Assembly: GCA_023411575.1 (NCBI GenBank)
Contig: JAEYOP010000010.1
Coordinates: 1-35,447, forward strand
Direction: 5' to 3'
From: Bacillota bacterium
Lineage (GTDB): Bacteria; Bacillota; Clostridia; Acetivibrionales; DTU013
DNA length: 35,447 nt
Position numbers and translations under genes: made by a program. Positions 6,876 through 14,213 of this stretch are shown piece after piece. Within the stretch, counting starts at the first letter, position 1. Each line of letters begins with the position of its first letter. Below the pieces are notes generated by a model. It made no database searches. It was not told the origin of the DNA and saw nothing but the letters and a program-made list of their open reading frames with translations.

Positions 6876-9662
6876 ATGCTTGTCCATCATTTAAAAACAA
6901 ACCGGCTGGCGAATTCCCTGGGATTTCAGCTTGGCGACAGGCCAAGGCTTTCCTGGATCGCGGAATCGGATAGCGGGAAACGCCAGACTGCAGCACAGGT
7001 GCAGGTTTCCCTCACCGGAGATTTTCAGGATATTGCTTACGACAGCGGCAAAAGAGCCGATATCGACAGCCTGTGCTTTCCCCTGCCAATGCCCCTTGCC
7101 CCCCGCACCCGGTATTTCTGGCGGGTGCGCGTATGGAGCGACGACGGCGGGGAAGCCGAAAGCAGTCCCGCATGGTTCGAAACGGCCAAGATGGACGAGC
7201 CCTGGCAGGCCGGGTGGATCACCCCCGATCTGCCCCCGGCGGTCCATCCCGTGCTTTTCTCCGACTTCGAGCTGCACGGGCCGGTACGCAGCGCCCGGCT
7301 TTACATCTGCGGCCTCGGGCTGTACGAAGCCAGCTTCAACGGCCGAAAGGCCGGCGACGATTGCCTCGCCCCCGGTTTATTCGCCTATGACAAATGGCTT
7401 GCCTACCAGACCTACGATGTAACGGACCTGTTGGCGGAGGGTGCAAACCGTATCGAGGTCCTGCTTGGAAACGGCTGGTACAAGGGCAGGTACGGCCTGA
7501 GCCGCCGCATTGCCTTTCAATACGGAGACCGGTTTGCCCTGATCTGCGAATTGAAGATCCAGTATGAGGATGGAAGCACGGAAACCATTTGTACGGAGGA
7601 TGCCTCCTGGAAATGCCGGAAATCCAATATTATCGAAAGCAGCATCTTCGACGGGGAATCCCGCGATGATGCAATGAAGGAGGACGCGGTCTACGGTGTA
7701 TCCCTGATCCAACCCGGCACGGACAGGCTGGAGCCCCGGAGAAGCCCTCCGGTCAAGATCATGGAACGCCTGACTCCGATGGAGGTGATAAACACTCCGG
7801 CCGGCGAAACCGTACTGGATATGGGCCAGAACATGGTGGGCTGGCTGGAATTCGAAAACAGGGCGCCGGCAGGCTCCGAAATCCTGCTGCAGTTCGGGGA
7901 GGTCCTGCAGGACGGCAACTTCTACAGGGACAATCTGCGTACCGCAAAATGCGAATACCGGTATATCTCCGACGGCGTTGCCAAAAAAGTACGGCAGTAT
8001 TTCACCTTCTACGGCTTCCGTTACGTGAAACTGACAAAATGGCACGGCATCGTAAATCCCGGGGATTTTACCGGCTGCGTGCTGTATTCGGACATGGAAC
8101 AGACCGGGAGCATCGTGACGGATCATCCGCTGGTAAACCGACTTTTCCTGAATGCCCTGTGGGGCCAGAAGGGCAATTATCTGGACGTCCCGACCGATTG
8201 TCCGCAGCGCGACGAGCGCATGGGCTGGACAGGCGACGCACAGGTGTTTTCGGGCACCGCCGCCTTTAATATGGACGTATTTGCCTTCTTCGGCAAGTAT
8301 TTGTACGACCTCCTGCAGGAGCAGCGCGCCCGCGGCGGAAACGTGCCCGTCGTCGTCCCCGCCCACGACGTTTTGCAGAACGGCTCCTGCGCCTGGGGCG
8401 ACGCCGCCGTCATTATCCCGTGGAACATGTATCTTTACTATGGCGACAGGTCGATCCTCCGGCAGCAGTATGAGAGCATGAAAGGCTGGGTGGATTATGT
8501 AAAAAGCCGCGACGAGGCGGCAGGCGGAAAACGGCTGTGGGGGAACGATTTCCACTACGGCGACTGGCTTTCCCTGGACAACGAAGACCCGGAGAACCGT
8601 TTCGGCGGCACGGAAATGGCTTTTCTAGCCAGTGCATACTATTGCCATTCCTCCGGGCTTGTAGCCAAAGCGGCGCAAGTGCTGGGCAAGGAGTCCGACG
8701 CGCTGTACTATGGCCGTCTGTCCGAAGAAGTACGCAGGGCCATACAAAAAGAATATTTTACCCCGTCGGGCCGTCTGGCGCTGACTACCCAGACAGCATA
8801 CACGATCGCGTTGCACATGGACCTGGTCCCGGAAGGATACCGGGATGAGAATGCATACCGGTTGAGATGGAGGCTGAAGGAAAACAATTATCACCTGCGC
8901 ACCGGTTTTGTCGGCACCCCCTATCTATGCAGGGTTTTATCCGAAAACGGAAGCAACGACATCGCCTACCGCCTCCTTACCAATACGGATTACCCCAGCT
9001 GGCTCTATTCCGTCACCATGGGCGCCACGACGATCTGGGAACGGTGGAATTCCATTCTGCCGGACGGGCACATCGGCGATACGGGAATGAATTCGCTGAA
9101 TCACTACTCCTACGGTTCCATCGTGGAATGGATGTACAAAAATGCCGCCGGCATCCGCCCTGTGGAAAACGCCCCGGGCTTCCGGCACTTCCTGCTGGAA
9201 CCGCAGCCCGACTGCCGGCTGGGCCATTTGCGGGCCGAATTCCTCTCCCCTGCCGGGAAAATCATCAGCCAATGGACGATCCTCGAAGACGGTTCCCTGC
9301 GCTTTTTCTTCAAGATACCCTTCAATACGTCCGCGCAGCTGACCCTTCCCGATTCCCTGGGAACTGCGGCGGAGGGAACCCATGAGCTTGAGAGCGGTGA
9401 GTACGAATTTGCCTATAGGCCGTCCAGGCCGTACAAAAAATCGTATGGGATCGACACCTCCCTCCGGGAGATTTACCGGAGCCCGGAAGCGCGCGCCCTT
9501 GTGGAGTCCCGCCTGCCTGTGCTGACAAGCTCCATGCTGTTTTCCATGTTCGCCGGCGAACGCAGCGTGCTGGACTTTGTCCGGCAGGGGCTGGCCCCCA
9601 TGGAAGAGCCGGAGCAGCGGGAACTGGACCAGAGGCTTCGGAGCCTTGCTTATATTGAATAA
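6876..9662 (+). CDS. GH78 alpha-L-rhamnosidase
   Basis: The protein of about 928 residues shows the usual GH78 order: N-terminal beta domains (about 1-110 and 115-300), a concanavalin-like domain (about 300-410), the (alpha/alpha)6 catalytic barrel (about 412-750) and a C-terminal beta domain. The catalytic motif DCPQRDERMGWTGD carries the likely general acid (Glu about 447), and TTIWERWNS the second acidic residue (Glu about 722). About 90 residues after the C-terminal beta domain form an extra helical tail that I do not recognise. There is no signal peptide, so terminal rhamnose is removed inside the cell. The ATG at 6876 sits 8 bases from AGGAG; the ATG at 6870 would be only 2 bases away. 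Apiose is linked to rhamnose in rhamnogalacturonan II side chains, which suits the pairing with the apiosidase-like gene. Confidence 0.92.
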   Translation: MLVHHLKTNRLANSLGFQLGDRPRLSWIAESDSGKRQTAAQVQVSLTGDFQDIAYDSGKRADIDSLCFPLPMPLAPRTRYFWRVRVWSDDGGEAESSPAWFETAKMDEPWQAGWITPDLPPAVHPVLFSDFELHGPVRSARLYICGLGLYEASFNGRKAGDDCLAPGLFAYDKWLAYQTYDVTDLLAEGANRIEVLLGNGWYKGRYGLSRRIAFQYGDRFALICELKIQYEDGSTETICTEDASWKCRKSNIIESSIFDGESRDDAMKEDAVYGVSLIQPGTDRLEPRRSPPVKIMERLTPMEVINTPAGETVLDMGQNMVGWLEFENRAPAGSEILLQFGEVLQDGNFYRDNLRTAKCEYRYISDGVAKKVRQYFTFYGFRYVKLTKWHGIVNPGDFTGCVLYSDMEQTGSIVTDHPLVNRLFLNALWGQKGNYLDVPTDCPQRDERMGWTGDAQVFSGTAAFNMDVFAFFGKYLYDLLQEQRARGGNVPVVVPAHDVLQNGSCAWGDAAVIIPWNMYLYYGDRSILRQQYESMKGWVDYVKSRDEAAGGKRLWGNDFHYGDWLSLDNEDPENRFGGTEMAFLASAYYCHSSGLVAKAAQVLGKESDALYYGRLSEEVRRAIQKEYFTPSGRLALTTQTAYTIALHMDLVPEGYRDENAYRLRWRLKENNYHLRTGFVGTPYLCRVLSENGSNDIAYRLLTNTDYPSWLYSVTMGATTIWERWNSILPDGHIGDTGMNSLNHYSYGSIVEWMYKNAAGIRPVENAPGFRHFLLEPQPDCRLGHLRAEFLSPAGKIISQWTILEDGSLRFFFKIPFNTSAQLTLPDSLGTAAEGTHELESGEYEFAYRPSRPYKKSYGIDTSLREIYRSPEARALVESRLPVLTSSMLFSMFAGERSVLDFVRQGLAPMEEPEQRELDQRLRSLAYIE

Positions 9663-9683
9663 GACTGTTAATTATGGTAATAT
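9655..9683 (+). promoter_or_regulatory. Putative sigma-A promoter for the LacI-type gene
   Basis: TTGAAT (9655-9660), a 17-bp spacer and TAATAT (9678-9683) preceded by TGG (extended -10) form a good promoter. It overlaps the last codons of the rhamnosidase gene. The regulator can thus be made independently of the operon it probably controls. Confidence 0.6.
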
Positions 9684-9715
9684 GAACTTACTTTTTAGAG
9701 GGAGGAAATAGCTCT

Positions 9716-10735
9716 TTGTCCACAACAGTAAAAGAGATCGCAATAAAAGCAAACGTATCTCCGGCGACGGTTTCCATGATCCTGAACAACAAGCCGGGCA
9801 TCAGCCCGGAGACCAGGGAAAGGGTCCTGCGGATCATCGAAGAGTCCGGTTATTCCGTTTCTCCTCTTAAAAGGCAAACGCCGAAGTGCAAGGGCCGGCT
9901 GCTGCTTGCCATTTACAAAAAGCACTCGAAGGTCCTGGGCGACACGCCCTTTTTTCAGGCTTTGATCGAAGGGATCGAGCACAAGGCCCGGCACAATTCG
10001 TACCAGCTGACGATCAACTATATGTCCGGCAGCGTGGACATGGACAGCCTGGCCGCGAATTTGCAGGAAAACGTCATAGACGGTGTACTGCTTTTAGGGA
10101 CCGAAATGGAGGCGCAGGATTTCAGGAATTTTCTGCAACTGGATATCCCCCTCCTATTGCTTGACAGCTATTTTATGAACATCAGCGCCGATTATGTCGT
10201 CATCGACAACGCAAGCGGCGTATACAGGGGCACAGAGCATTTACTGGAGGCCGGACACCGGGAGATCGGATATTTGAAGAGCTCCGTTCCCATTCAGAAT
10301 TTCCAGGAAAGATACGAAGGCTATGGAAAAGCCCTGGCGGAGCACGGTCTTGCGCCTGTTCCGGATTTCACCGTCGAATTGCAGCCTTCCATGGACGGTT
10401 CCTATGAGGACATGCTGCGGTTCCTGTCCCGGAAACCCCGTCTGCCGTCCGCTTTCGTAGCCGACAATGACATTATCGCGCTGGGCGCCATCCGGGCCCT
10501 GAAGGAAAACAATATCCGGATCCCCGAAGAGGTCTCCATCATCGGTTTTGACGATATGCCCTACTGTACGCTGATCGAACCCCGGCTCAGCACGATCCGC
10601 GTCGATAAAAACATCCTTGGCCAGCTTGCGGTGGAAAACCTCATCGCCAGGATCGAGCGAAAAAGCGGGCACCACTGTAAAACCGCGCTGGGAGTGACGC
10701 TGGTCCAACGTGAAAGCGTAAAAACGCTCAAATAG
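9716..10735 (+). CDS. LacI/GalR-family transcriptional regulator
   Basis: The 339-residue protein begins with a helix-turn-helix of the LacI type (VKEIAIKANVSPATVSMIL, residues 5-23) followed by the hinge and a periplasmic-binding-protein-like effector domain (about 60-335) with the C-terminal motif SIIGFDDMPYC. The start is TTG at 9716, placed 10 bases after GGAGG. The gene follows the rhamnosidase by 53 bases in the same orientation. By family habit it should bind a sugar or sugar phosphate and repress the upstream operon, whose perfect-consensus promoter needs a repressor. Candidate operator sequences are the palindromic repeats near 245 and 356. Neither effector nor operator is proven by sequence. 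Confidence 0.92.
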   Translation: MSTTVKEIAIKANVSPATVSMILNNKPGISPETRERVLRIIEESGYSVSPLKRQTPKCKGRLLLAIYKKHSKVLGDTPFFQALIEGIEHKARHNSYQLTINYMSGSVDMDSLAANLQENVIDGVLLLGTEMEAQDFRNFLQLDIPLLLLDSYFMNISADYVVIDNASGVYRGTEHLLEAGHREIGYLKSSVPIQNFQERYEGYGKALAEHGLAPVPDFTVELQPSMDGSYEDMLRFLSRKPRLPSAFVADNDIIALGAIRALKENNIRIPEEVSIIGFDDMPYCTLIEPRLSTIRVDKNILGQLAVENLIARIERKSGHHCKTALGVTLVQRESVKTLK

Positions 10736-10786
10736 GATCGCTAAATAGGACATCCAGATAAAACATCCAAGCAGGACGCCGGAAAA

Positions 10787-12010
10787 TCACCTCAGGCCGG
10801 GCAGCTTGAGCAAAGCCTCCTTGTGACTGTTCCTCAGCCGGCTGACAAACAGTTTTAAAAGCCTTTTATCCTGCAAGTCGATGAAGGTTGTCTTCAGGTC
10901 ATATTCAAAGGAGTACATTCCCTGCTTTTTGGAGGTTACCTCGGCGTTCAGGGAAATCACCTTGTCCTCCAGATTGATATTGAAGCTTACTTTTTCGCCG
11001 GTGTTCAGTTCCGTTTTGGTGACAATTTTACTGGCATAGGGTCCCAGATTCCGGATAACGGCGGCTTGCTTTCTGGCCCCGAATTCCGATTTGAAGTCGA
11101 TCTGCATGGACGCGGGGAAATTTTCATCCAGGGCTTCCTCCTCCAGCAGGCTTATTTTTTCCGCCGCCACCCGGATGCTTTTTTCTTTCGGCACTATTTC
11201 AAGAATGCCCGCAGGGCATATTTTACAGGTGTTTTGTGAATAAAAGCAGAGGGTGACCGGGTCCTCGACGGAAAAATCATAATTTTCGAATTTGTTTTCC
11301 AATTGAAGCAGCAGCTTGTCGGAAGCCCCGCTCACCACCGTCGCGGCCAAAGGCTCCCGGCTGAAATAATGGCTGACGGTGACAGCCATGCCTTTGCCAA
11401 GCTCTCCTGCTTCCTCGCTTCCGAGTTCGTCCATTTCCCCGCTTCCGGAGTCTCCAGGTTCTCCCGCCTCTCCGCTTCCGAACTCCCCTGCTTCTCCGCT
11501 CCCAAGTTCCCCCTCTTCCCCGTTCCCGGGCTCTCGCGTTTCCTGGACGGCGCTTCCCTGCTTGCTCTTCGCCAGATTCTCCAGGTAGCTGCGCATTTCC
11601 TTCCTCAATTTCTCTTCCTCTCCCTGATCCATCTGTATATTGGAACCGGCATTGGAAAGGACTTTCTGGATCGCATCGGCCAGATTGGCCTCATTGATGG
11701 GTTTGACAATGAGATATTTCAACCCGTTTTTGATCAGCTCCGCTTTCAGATTATTCTGCATATGGGCGCTGGTAATGATGATTCTGGCCTCCGGGTGCTG
11801 CGCCAGGATTTTTTTAGACGCCTCGATTCCGCCGATCCCCGGCATCACAACATCCATCAACACCAGGTCCGGCAGGGTGGTTTTATATTTGATCAGCGCC
11901 TTTTCGCCGCTTTCCGCTTCTCCGACAACCTGATAATTCATTTTTTCCAGCAGGCTCCTGAGCAATTTCCTGGCCAGAAACGAATCATCCACGATGAGCA
12001 CCTTTTGCAT
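10787..12010 (-). CDS. Response regulator with receiver, Gly/Glu-rich linker and PilZ-like C-terminal region
   Basis: Residues 1-120 form an intact CheY-like receiver: Asp8-Asp9, phospho-acceptor Asp53 in VLMDVVMPG, Thr80 and Lys103 in IVKPI. A coiled or charged segment (about 130-150) leads to a low-complexity linker at about 162-207 built from 8-residue units such as GEFGSGEA. The remaining 200 residues resemble a YcgR-N-like plus PilZ-like pair of beta barrels, but the c-di-GMP signature RxxxR...(D/N)xSxxG is not present, so nucleotide binding is doubtful. The ATG at 12010 follows AGAGG by a suitable distance. It is monocistronic, converging with the LacI-type gene and diverging from the TIM-barrel gene. 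Phosphorylation would come from a kinase elsewhere. The output function is unknown; motility or envelope control are family-based guesses. Confidence 0.75.
   Translation of the reverse strand: MQKVLIVDDSFLARKLLRSLLEKMNYQVVGEAESGEKALIKYKTTLPDLVLMDVVMPGIGGIEASKKILAQHPEARIIITSAHMQNNLKAELIKNGLKYLIVKPINEANLADAIQKVLSNAGSNIQMDQGEEEKLRKEMRSYLENLAKSKQGSAVQETREPGNGEEGELGSGEAGEFGSGEAGEPGDSGSGEMDELGSEEAGELGKGMAVTVSHYFSREPLAATVVSGASDKLLLQLENKFENYDFSVEDPVTLCFYSQNTCKICPAGILEIVPKEKSIRVAAEKISLLEEEALDENFPASMQIDFKSEFGARKQAAVIRNLGPYASKIVTKTELNTGEKVSFNINLEDKVISLNAEVTSKKQGMYSFEYDLKTTFIDLQDKRLLKLFVSRLRNSHKEALLKLPGLR
11390..11527 (-). repeat. Degenerate 24-bp tandem repeat inside the response regulator linker
   Basis: Five or so units of about 24 bp encode 8-residue blocks of the type GELGSGEA, with one longer variant block. 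All frames stay open because the unit is a multiple of three. Length variation between strains would change the distance between the receiver and output parts. Confidence 0.7.
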
Positions 12011-12096
12011 AAAATTACCTCTTTCGGTTCAAGTTTAAAATGTCTCTTTCCATAATACCAGCTAAAGGATACCAATAAAAGAGGCATTTTAAACAG

Positions 12097-12129
12097 TCCG
12101 GCCGGGACTTTCCCTTGCGGAAGGCCGGA
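12097..12129. promoter_or_regulatory. Inverted repeat between divergent genes
   Basis: TCCGGCC (12097-12103) and GGCCGGA (12123-12129) are perfect inverted copies with a 19-base gap, placed in the 162-bp divergent intergenic region. No T-run follows, so an operator or leader hairpin is more likely than a terminator. Downstream, TGGTAATAA (12143-12151) could be an extended -10 box for the plus-strand gene, although I see no matching -35. Confidence 0.35.
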
Positions 12130-12172
12130 TGCTGGAGTATTATGGTAATAACTACAATCGGAGGGCAAGCAT

Positions 12173-12964
12173 ATGAGAAAAACAAGCATCTATTCCTGGT
12201 TCGGCTTTATCCTGCCGATGGCGGAAAGATTCCGGCTGATAAAGGCGGCCGGCTTTGACTCCGTTTTTTTATGGTGGGGGGACGAATTTGTTGAAATCGA
12301 CGGTCCGAAGCGTGAACACCCGGATATGGCCAGAAACCTCGGGCTGGCAATTGAAAATGTCCACCTTCCCTTTTCCGGGGCAAACGATCTCTGGCTCGAC
12401 GGCCTTGCGGCGGACAGCCTTCAGGAAGTTTATTTGCGAAGCATCTCGGAATGCGCCGGGCAGAACATTCCGACCGTCGTTTTGCACCTGACGGAAGGAG
12501 AAAACCCGCCTGGCCTTTCCCGTTTGGGGCTGGACAGGATCGGGCGGCTGGTGGAGCTAGCGGAAAAAAAGTCCGTCAATATTGCCCTGGAAAACCTTCG
12601 AAAACCGGAATTCCTGAAAACCGTCCTGCGGGAATTCCAGTCCGACCGGCTCGGCTTCTGCTTTGATTCCGGCCATCAGCACTGCCGGACAAAGGAGGTC
12701 GATTATCTTTCGCTTTACGGGTCCAGGCTGATGGCGCTGCACCTGCATGACAACGACGAGTCGGGGGATCAGCACCAGGTCCCCGGCGAGGGTACCATCG
12801 ACTGGGACCTTTTGTGCGAAAAGCTGAAAGGGACCGGATATGCCGGCGCTGTTGCCCTGGAGGTGACGAATGAGTTTTCTCCGCTGAAGGAAAAGGAATC
12901 CCCGGAAGAATTTTTAATCCGGGCGCACCGGTCCGCCGCGGCCCTTCGCCGTTCCCTGCAATAA
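12173..12964 (+). CDS. Xylose-isomerase-like TIM-barrel protein (sugar phosphate isomerase/epimerase family)
   Basis: The 263-residue protein has the AP-endonuclease-2/xylose-isomerase-like barrel. Likely metal ligands lie in NIALENL (Glu), GFCFDSGHQH (Asp and His), ALHLHDND (His/Asp) and VALEVTNE (Glu). A GGAGGG site stands 7 bases before the ATG. It is a single gene, divergent from the response regulator and converging on the tocopherol-cyclase-family gene. The family includes hydroxypyruvate isomerase, ketose 3-epimerases, inosose dehydratase-like enzymes and endonuclease IV relatives, so the substrate is open. Because the nearby operon handles sugars, a role in epimerising or isomerising one of them is possible. 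Its separate position makes that uncertain. Confidence 0.8.
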   Translation: MRKTSIYSWFGFILPMAERFRLIKAAGFDSVFLWWGDEFVEIDGPKREHPDMARNLGLAIENVHLPFSGANDLWLDGLAADSLQEVYLRSISECAGQNIPTVVLHLTEGENPPGLSRLGLDRIGRLVELAEKKSVNIALENLRKPEFLKTVLREFQSDRLGFCFDSGHQHCRTKEVDYLSLYGSRLMALHLHDNDESGDQHQVPGEGTIDWDLLCEKLKGTGYAGAVALEVTNEFSPLKEKESPEEFLIRAHRSAAALRRSLQ

Positions 12965-12988
12965 TCCCGGCCGGGCTGTCCGGGTTAT
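12961..12988. terminator. Hairpin spanning both stop codons of convergent genes
   Basis: ATAA-t-CCCGG (12961-12970) pairs with CCGGG-TTAT (12980-12988) with one bulged T, giving a 9-bp stem and a 9-base loop. It contains the TAA stop of the plus-strand gene and the stop of the minus-strand gene. A role as shared bidirectional terminator is plausible, although no long T-run follows on either strand. Confidence 0.45.
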
Positions 12989-13857
12989 CCTCCCCCATAT
13001 TCGTATTCAAAGCTGGCATTGTCGGAGATAAAATCGAAGAGGACCGCCCCATCCCTGGATAAGCGGTATCGCGCCCGGCAGGAGGGATTCTCCCGGATAA
13101 GCCTGGTCATGCCGCCCAGCACGGGAGCGCGCAGGACAAGCCCGTTTCTTTCCAGAAGCTCTGCCGTAAACCGGTATGGGTCCTGCTTTATGGTGATACG
13201 GCCTCCTTCGATCGATTCCACCTTTGCTCCCAGGTAGGTAGCCAGGCGAATTTCCCTCCCCTCCAGGACAATCGCGCAAATCACGCCGGTGAACTTCGTG
13301 CCGAGATAAGGGATATCCGCCACCGAAAGCATCAGTGAGCAGGGGGTCTCCTCCTTCCAGCAGCATTGCGTCCAGGCATACCTCGTGGGAAAGGAGCGTC
13401 CCCTGTCCCCTTCCATATAGCCGGTTCCGTCTGTGAAAACATACTTCCTCCCGTTGACAGCAAGCATCCCGTTGACACTGTGCATCATGCTGAATACGCT
13501 GTGCCGGCACTCCATAAACGGAAAAAAGCGAAAAAATCCCATGATATCATACCCCAATGGGAAAGGCTTGCCGAAAGACAGCACGCCAGTTGCCGTCACC
13601 CTGTCGGTGAAGATCTCGAGCTCGATCCTGCTTTTCGAGAAGAGGCTGCTGCCGATTTTTACGGAGGCGTTCCGTCTGTCCGCCCGGAATTGGTCATACG
13701 GATACCGGATATAATGAGACGCTTCCCGTGTAATGATCTGGAGGGACGCCGACCGGAATCCCTCCTCTATATGGAGGGCCGGTATGAAGGCCACCGTCTC
13801 TTCCCCTGCCTGCTGCTTGAAATACCATCCTTCAAAATATCTTTTTCTGCCTGTCAT
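12985..13857 (-). CDS. Tocopherol-cyclase-family protein
   Basis: The 290-residue protein shows features of the bacterial tocopherol cyclase family (lipocalin-like double beta-barrel): an N-terminal FEGWYFKQQ motif and, around residues 147-170, EGDRGRSFPTRYAWTQCCW. Plant and cyanobacterial members close the chromanol ring of vitamin E. Firmicutes homologues of this size have no established substrate and tocopherol synthesis is not expected here, so the function is unknown. No signal peptide is evident. The ATG at 13857 has only a modest purine-rich site upstream. The gene is transcribed toward the TIM-barrel gene, and its stop lies within the hairpin shared with it. It has no operon partner. 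Confidence 0.8.
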   Translation of the reverse strand: MTGRKRYFEGWYFKQQAGEETVAFIPALHIEEGFRSASLQIITREASHYIRYPYDQFRADRRNASVKIGSSLFSKSRIELEIFTDRVTATGVLSFGKPFPLGYDIMGFFRFFPFMECRHSVFSMMHSVNGMLAVNGRKYVFTDGTGYMEGDRGRSFPTRYAWTQCCWKEETPCSLMLSVADIPYLGTKFTGVICAIVLEGREIRLATYLGAKVESIEGGRITIKQDPYRFTAELLERNGLVLRAPVLGGMTRLIRENPSCRARYRLSRDGAVLFDFISDNASFEYEYGGG

Positions 13858-13970
13858 TCTGCTTTTCCCCGCCCCTCTTATTCCTATCCCTTCTCCAAAC
13901 CTTCGGCGTCTTTCCGCCGCCTCCTTGAATTATTGACAAAAAATCAGGGCGCACAACATGAATGAAAATG

Positions 13971-13985
13971 TTAACAAACTGTTAA
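13971..13985. promoter_or_regulatory. Palindrome TTAACA-AAC-TGTTAA
   Basis: This perfect 6-bp inverted repeat with a 3-base gap lies about 27 bp upstream of the -35 box of the riboswitch promoter. The site suits a dimeric regulator acting on this operon or on the divergent gene. No regulator is identified. Confidence 0.35.
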
Positions 13986-14011
13986 TTTCGTCCGGTACAG
14001 GCCGGTTCCTG

Positions 14012-14041
14012 TTGACTCCTGCCTCCGGCTCATGCTATATT
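14012..14041 (+). promoter_or_regulatory. Sigma-A promoter of the riboswitch-PilZ-ATPase operon
   Basis: TTGACT (14012-14017) and TATATT (14036-14041), 18 bp apart, with a TGC extended -10 element. The predicted start near 14048 places the first transcribed bases at the beginning of the aptamer, which supports both calls. Confidence 0.75.
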
Positions 14042-14049
14042 TATACCAT

Positions 14050-14133
14050 AAAAGGGAGTAGCTATAATTTATAAAGTCAACAACCGGCAAAACGATTGCC
14101 TGGCTTTATAACCCGTTTGGGAGCAAGACTTTT
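14050..14133 (+). promoter_or_regulatory. yybP-ykoY (manganese) riboswitch aptamer
   Basis: Hallmarks of the class are present in order: AAAAGGGAGTAGC at the 5' side, AAAGTC pairing with the later GGCTTT, a CCCGTTTGGG hairpin, and the 3' element GAGCAAGACTTTT whose CTTTT closes the first helix with AAAAG. Members of this class bind Mn2+ and commonly precede manganese efflux or P-type ATPase genes. Here a P-type ATPase is the second gene downstream. The 3' strand AAGACTTTT is also the first strand of the following terminator, so ligand binding should favour read-through. Confidence 0.93.
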
Positions 14134-14178
14134 AATGTTATCGTGCATTTATGCAGGATAACGTTGAAAGTCTTTTTT
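14125..14178 (+). terminator. Riboswitch-controlled intrinsic terminator
   Basis: AAGACTTTTAATGTTATC (14125-14142) pairs along all 18 bases with 14157-14174, with two G-U pairs. The apical region contains TGCAT/ATGCA, and a run of six T follows at 14173-14178. The first 9 bases overlap the aptamer's closing helix, so aptamer and terminator exclude each other. Confidence 0.93.
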
Positions 14179-14213
14179 ATTTATCGAAACCGATCCGGTA
14201 AAGGAGGGATAGG

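Noticed and set aside
9661..9715. ACTTACT near the LacI-type gene as an operator shared with the operon leader
   Set aside because: Only seven bases match the leader at about 368-374, which is too little to distinguish from chance.
11379..11588. Pro/Ser-rich plus-strand frame in the response regulator linker
   Set aside because: It is the antisense reading of the Gly/Glu repeat and has no ribosome binding site or independent support.
13366..13965. 199-codon plus-strand frame opposite the tocopherol-cyclase-family gene
   Set aside because: No domain or ribosome binding site is visible, while the minus-strand gene has strong family motifs.
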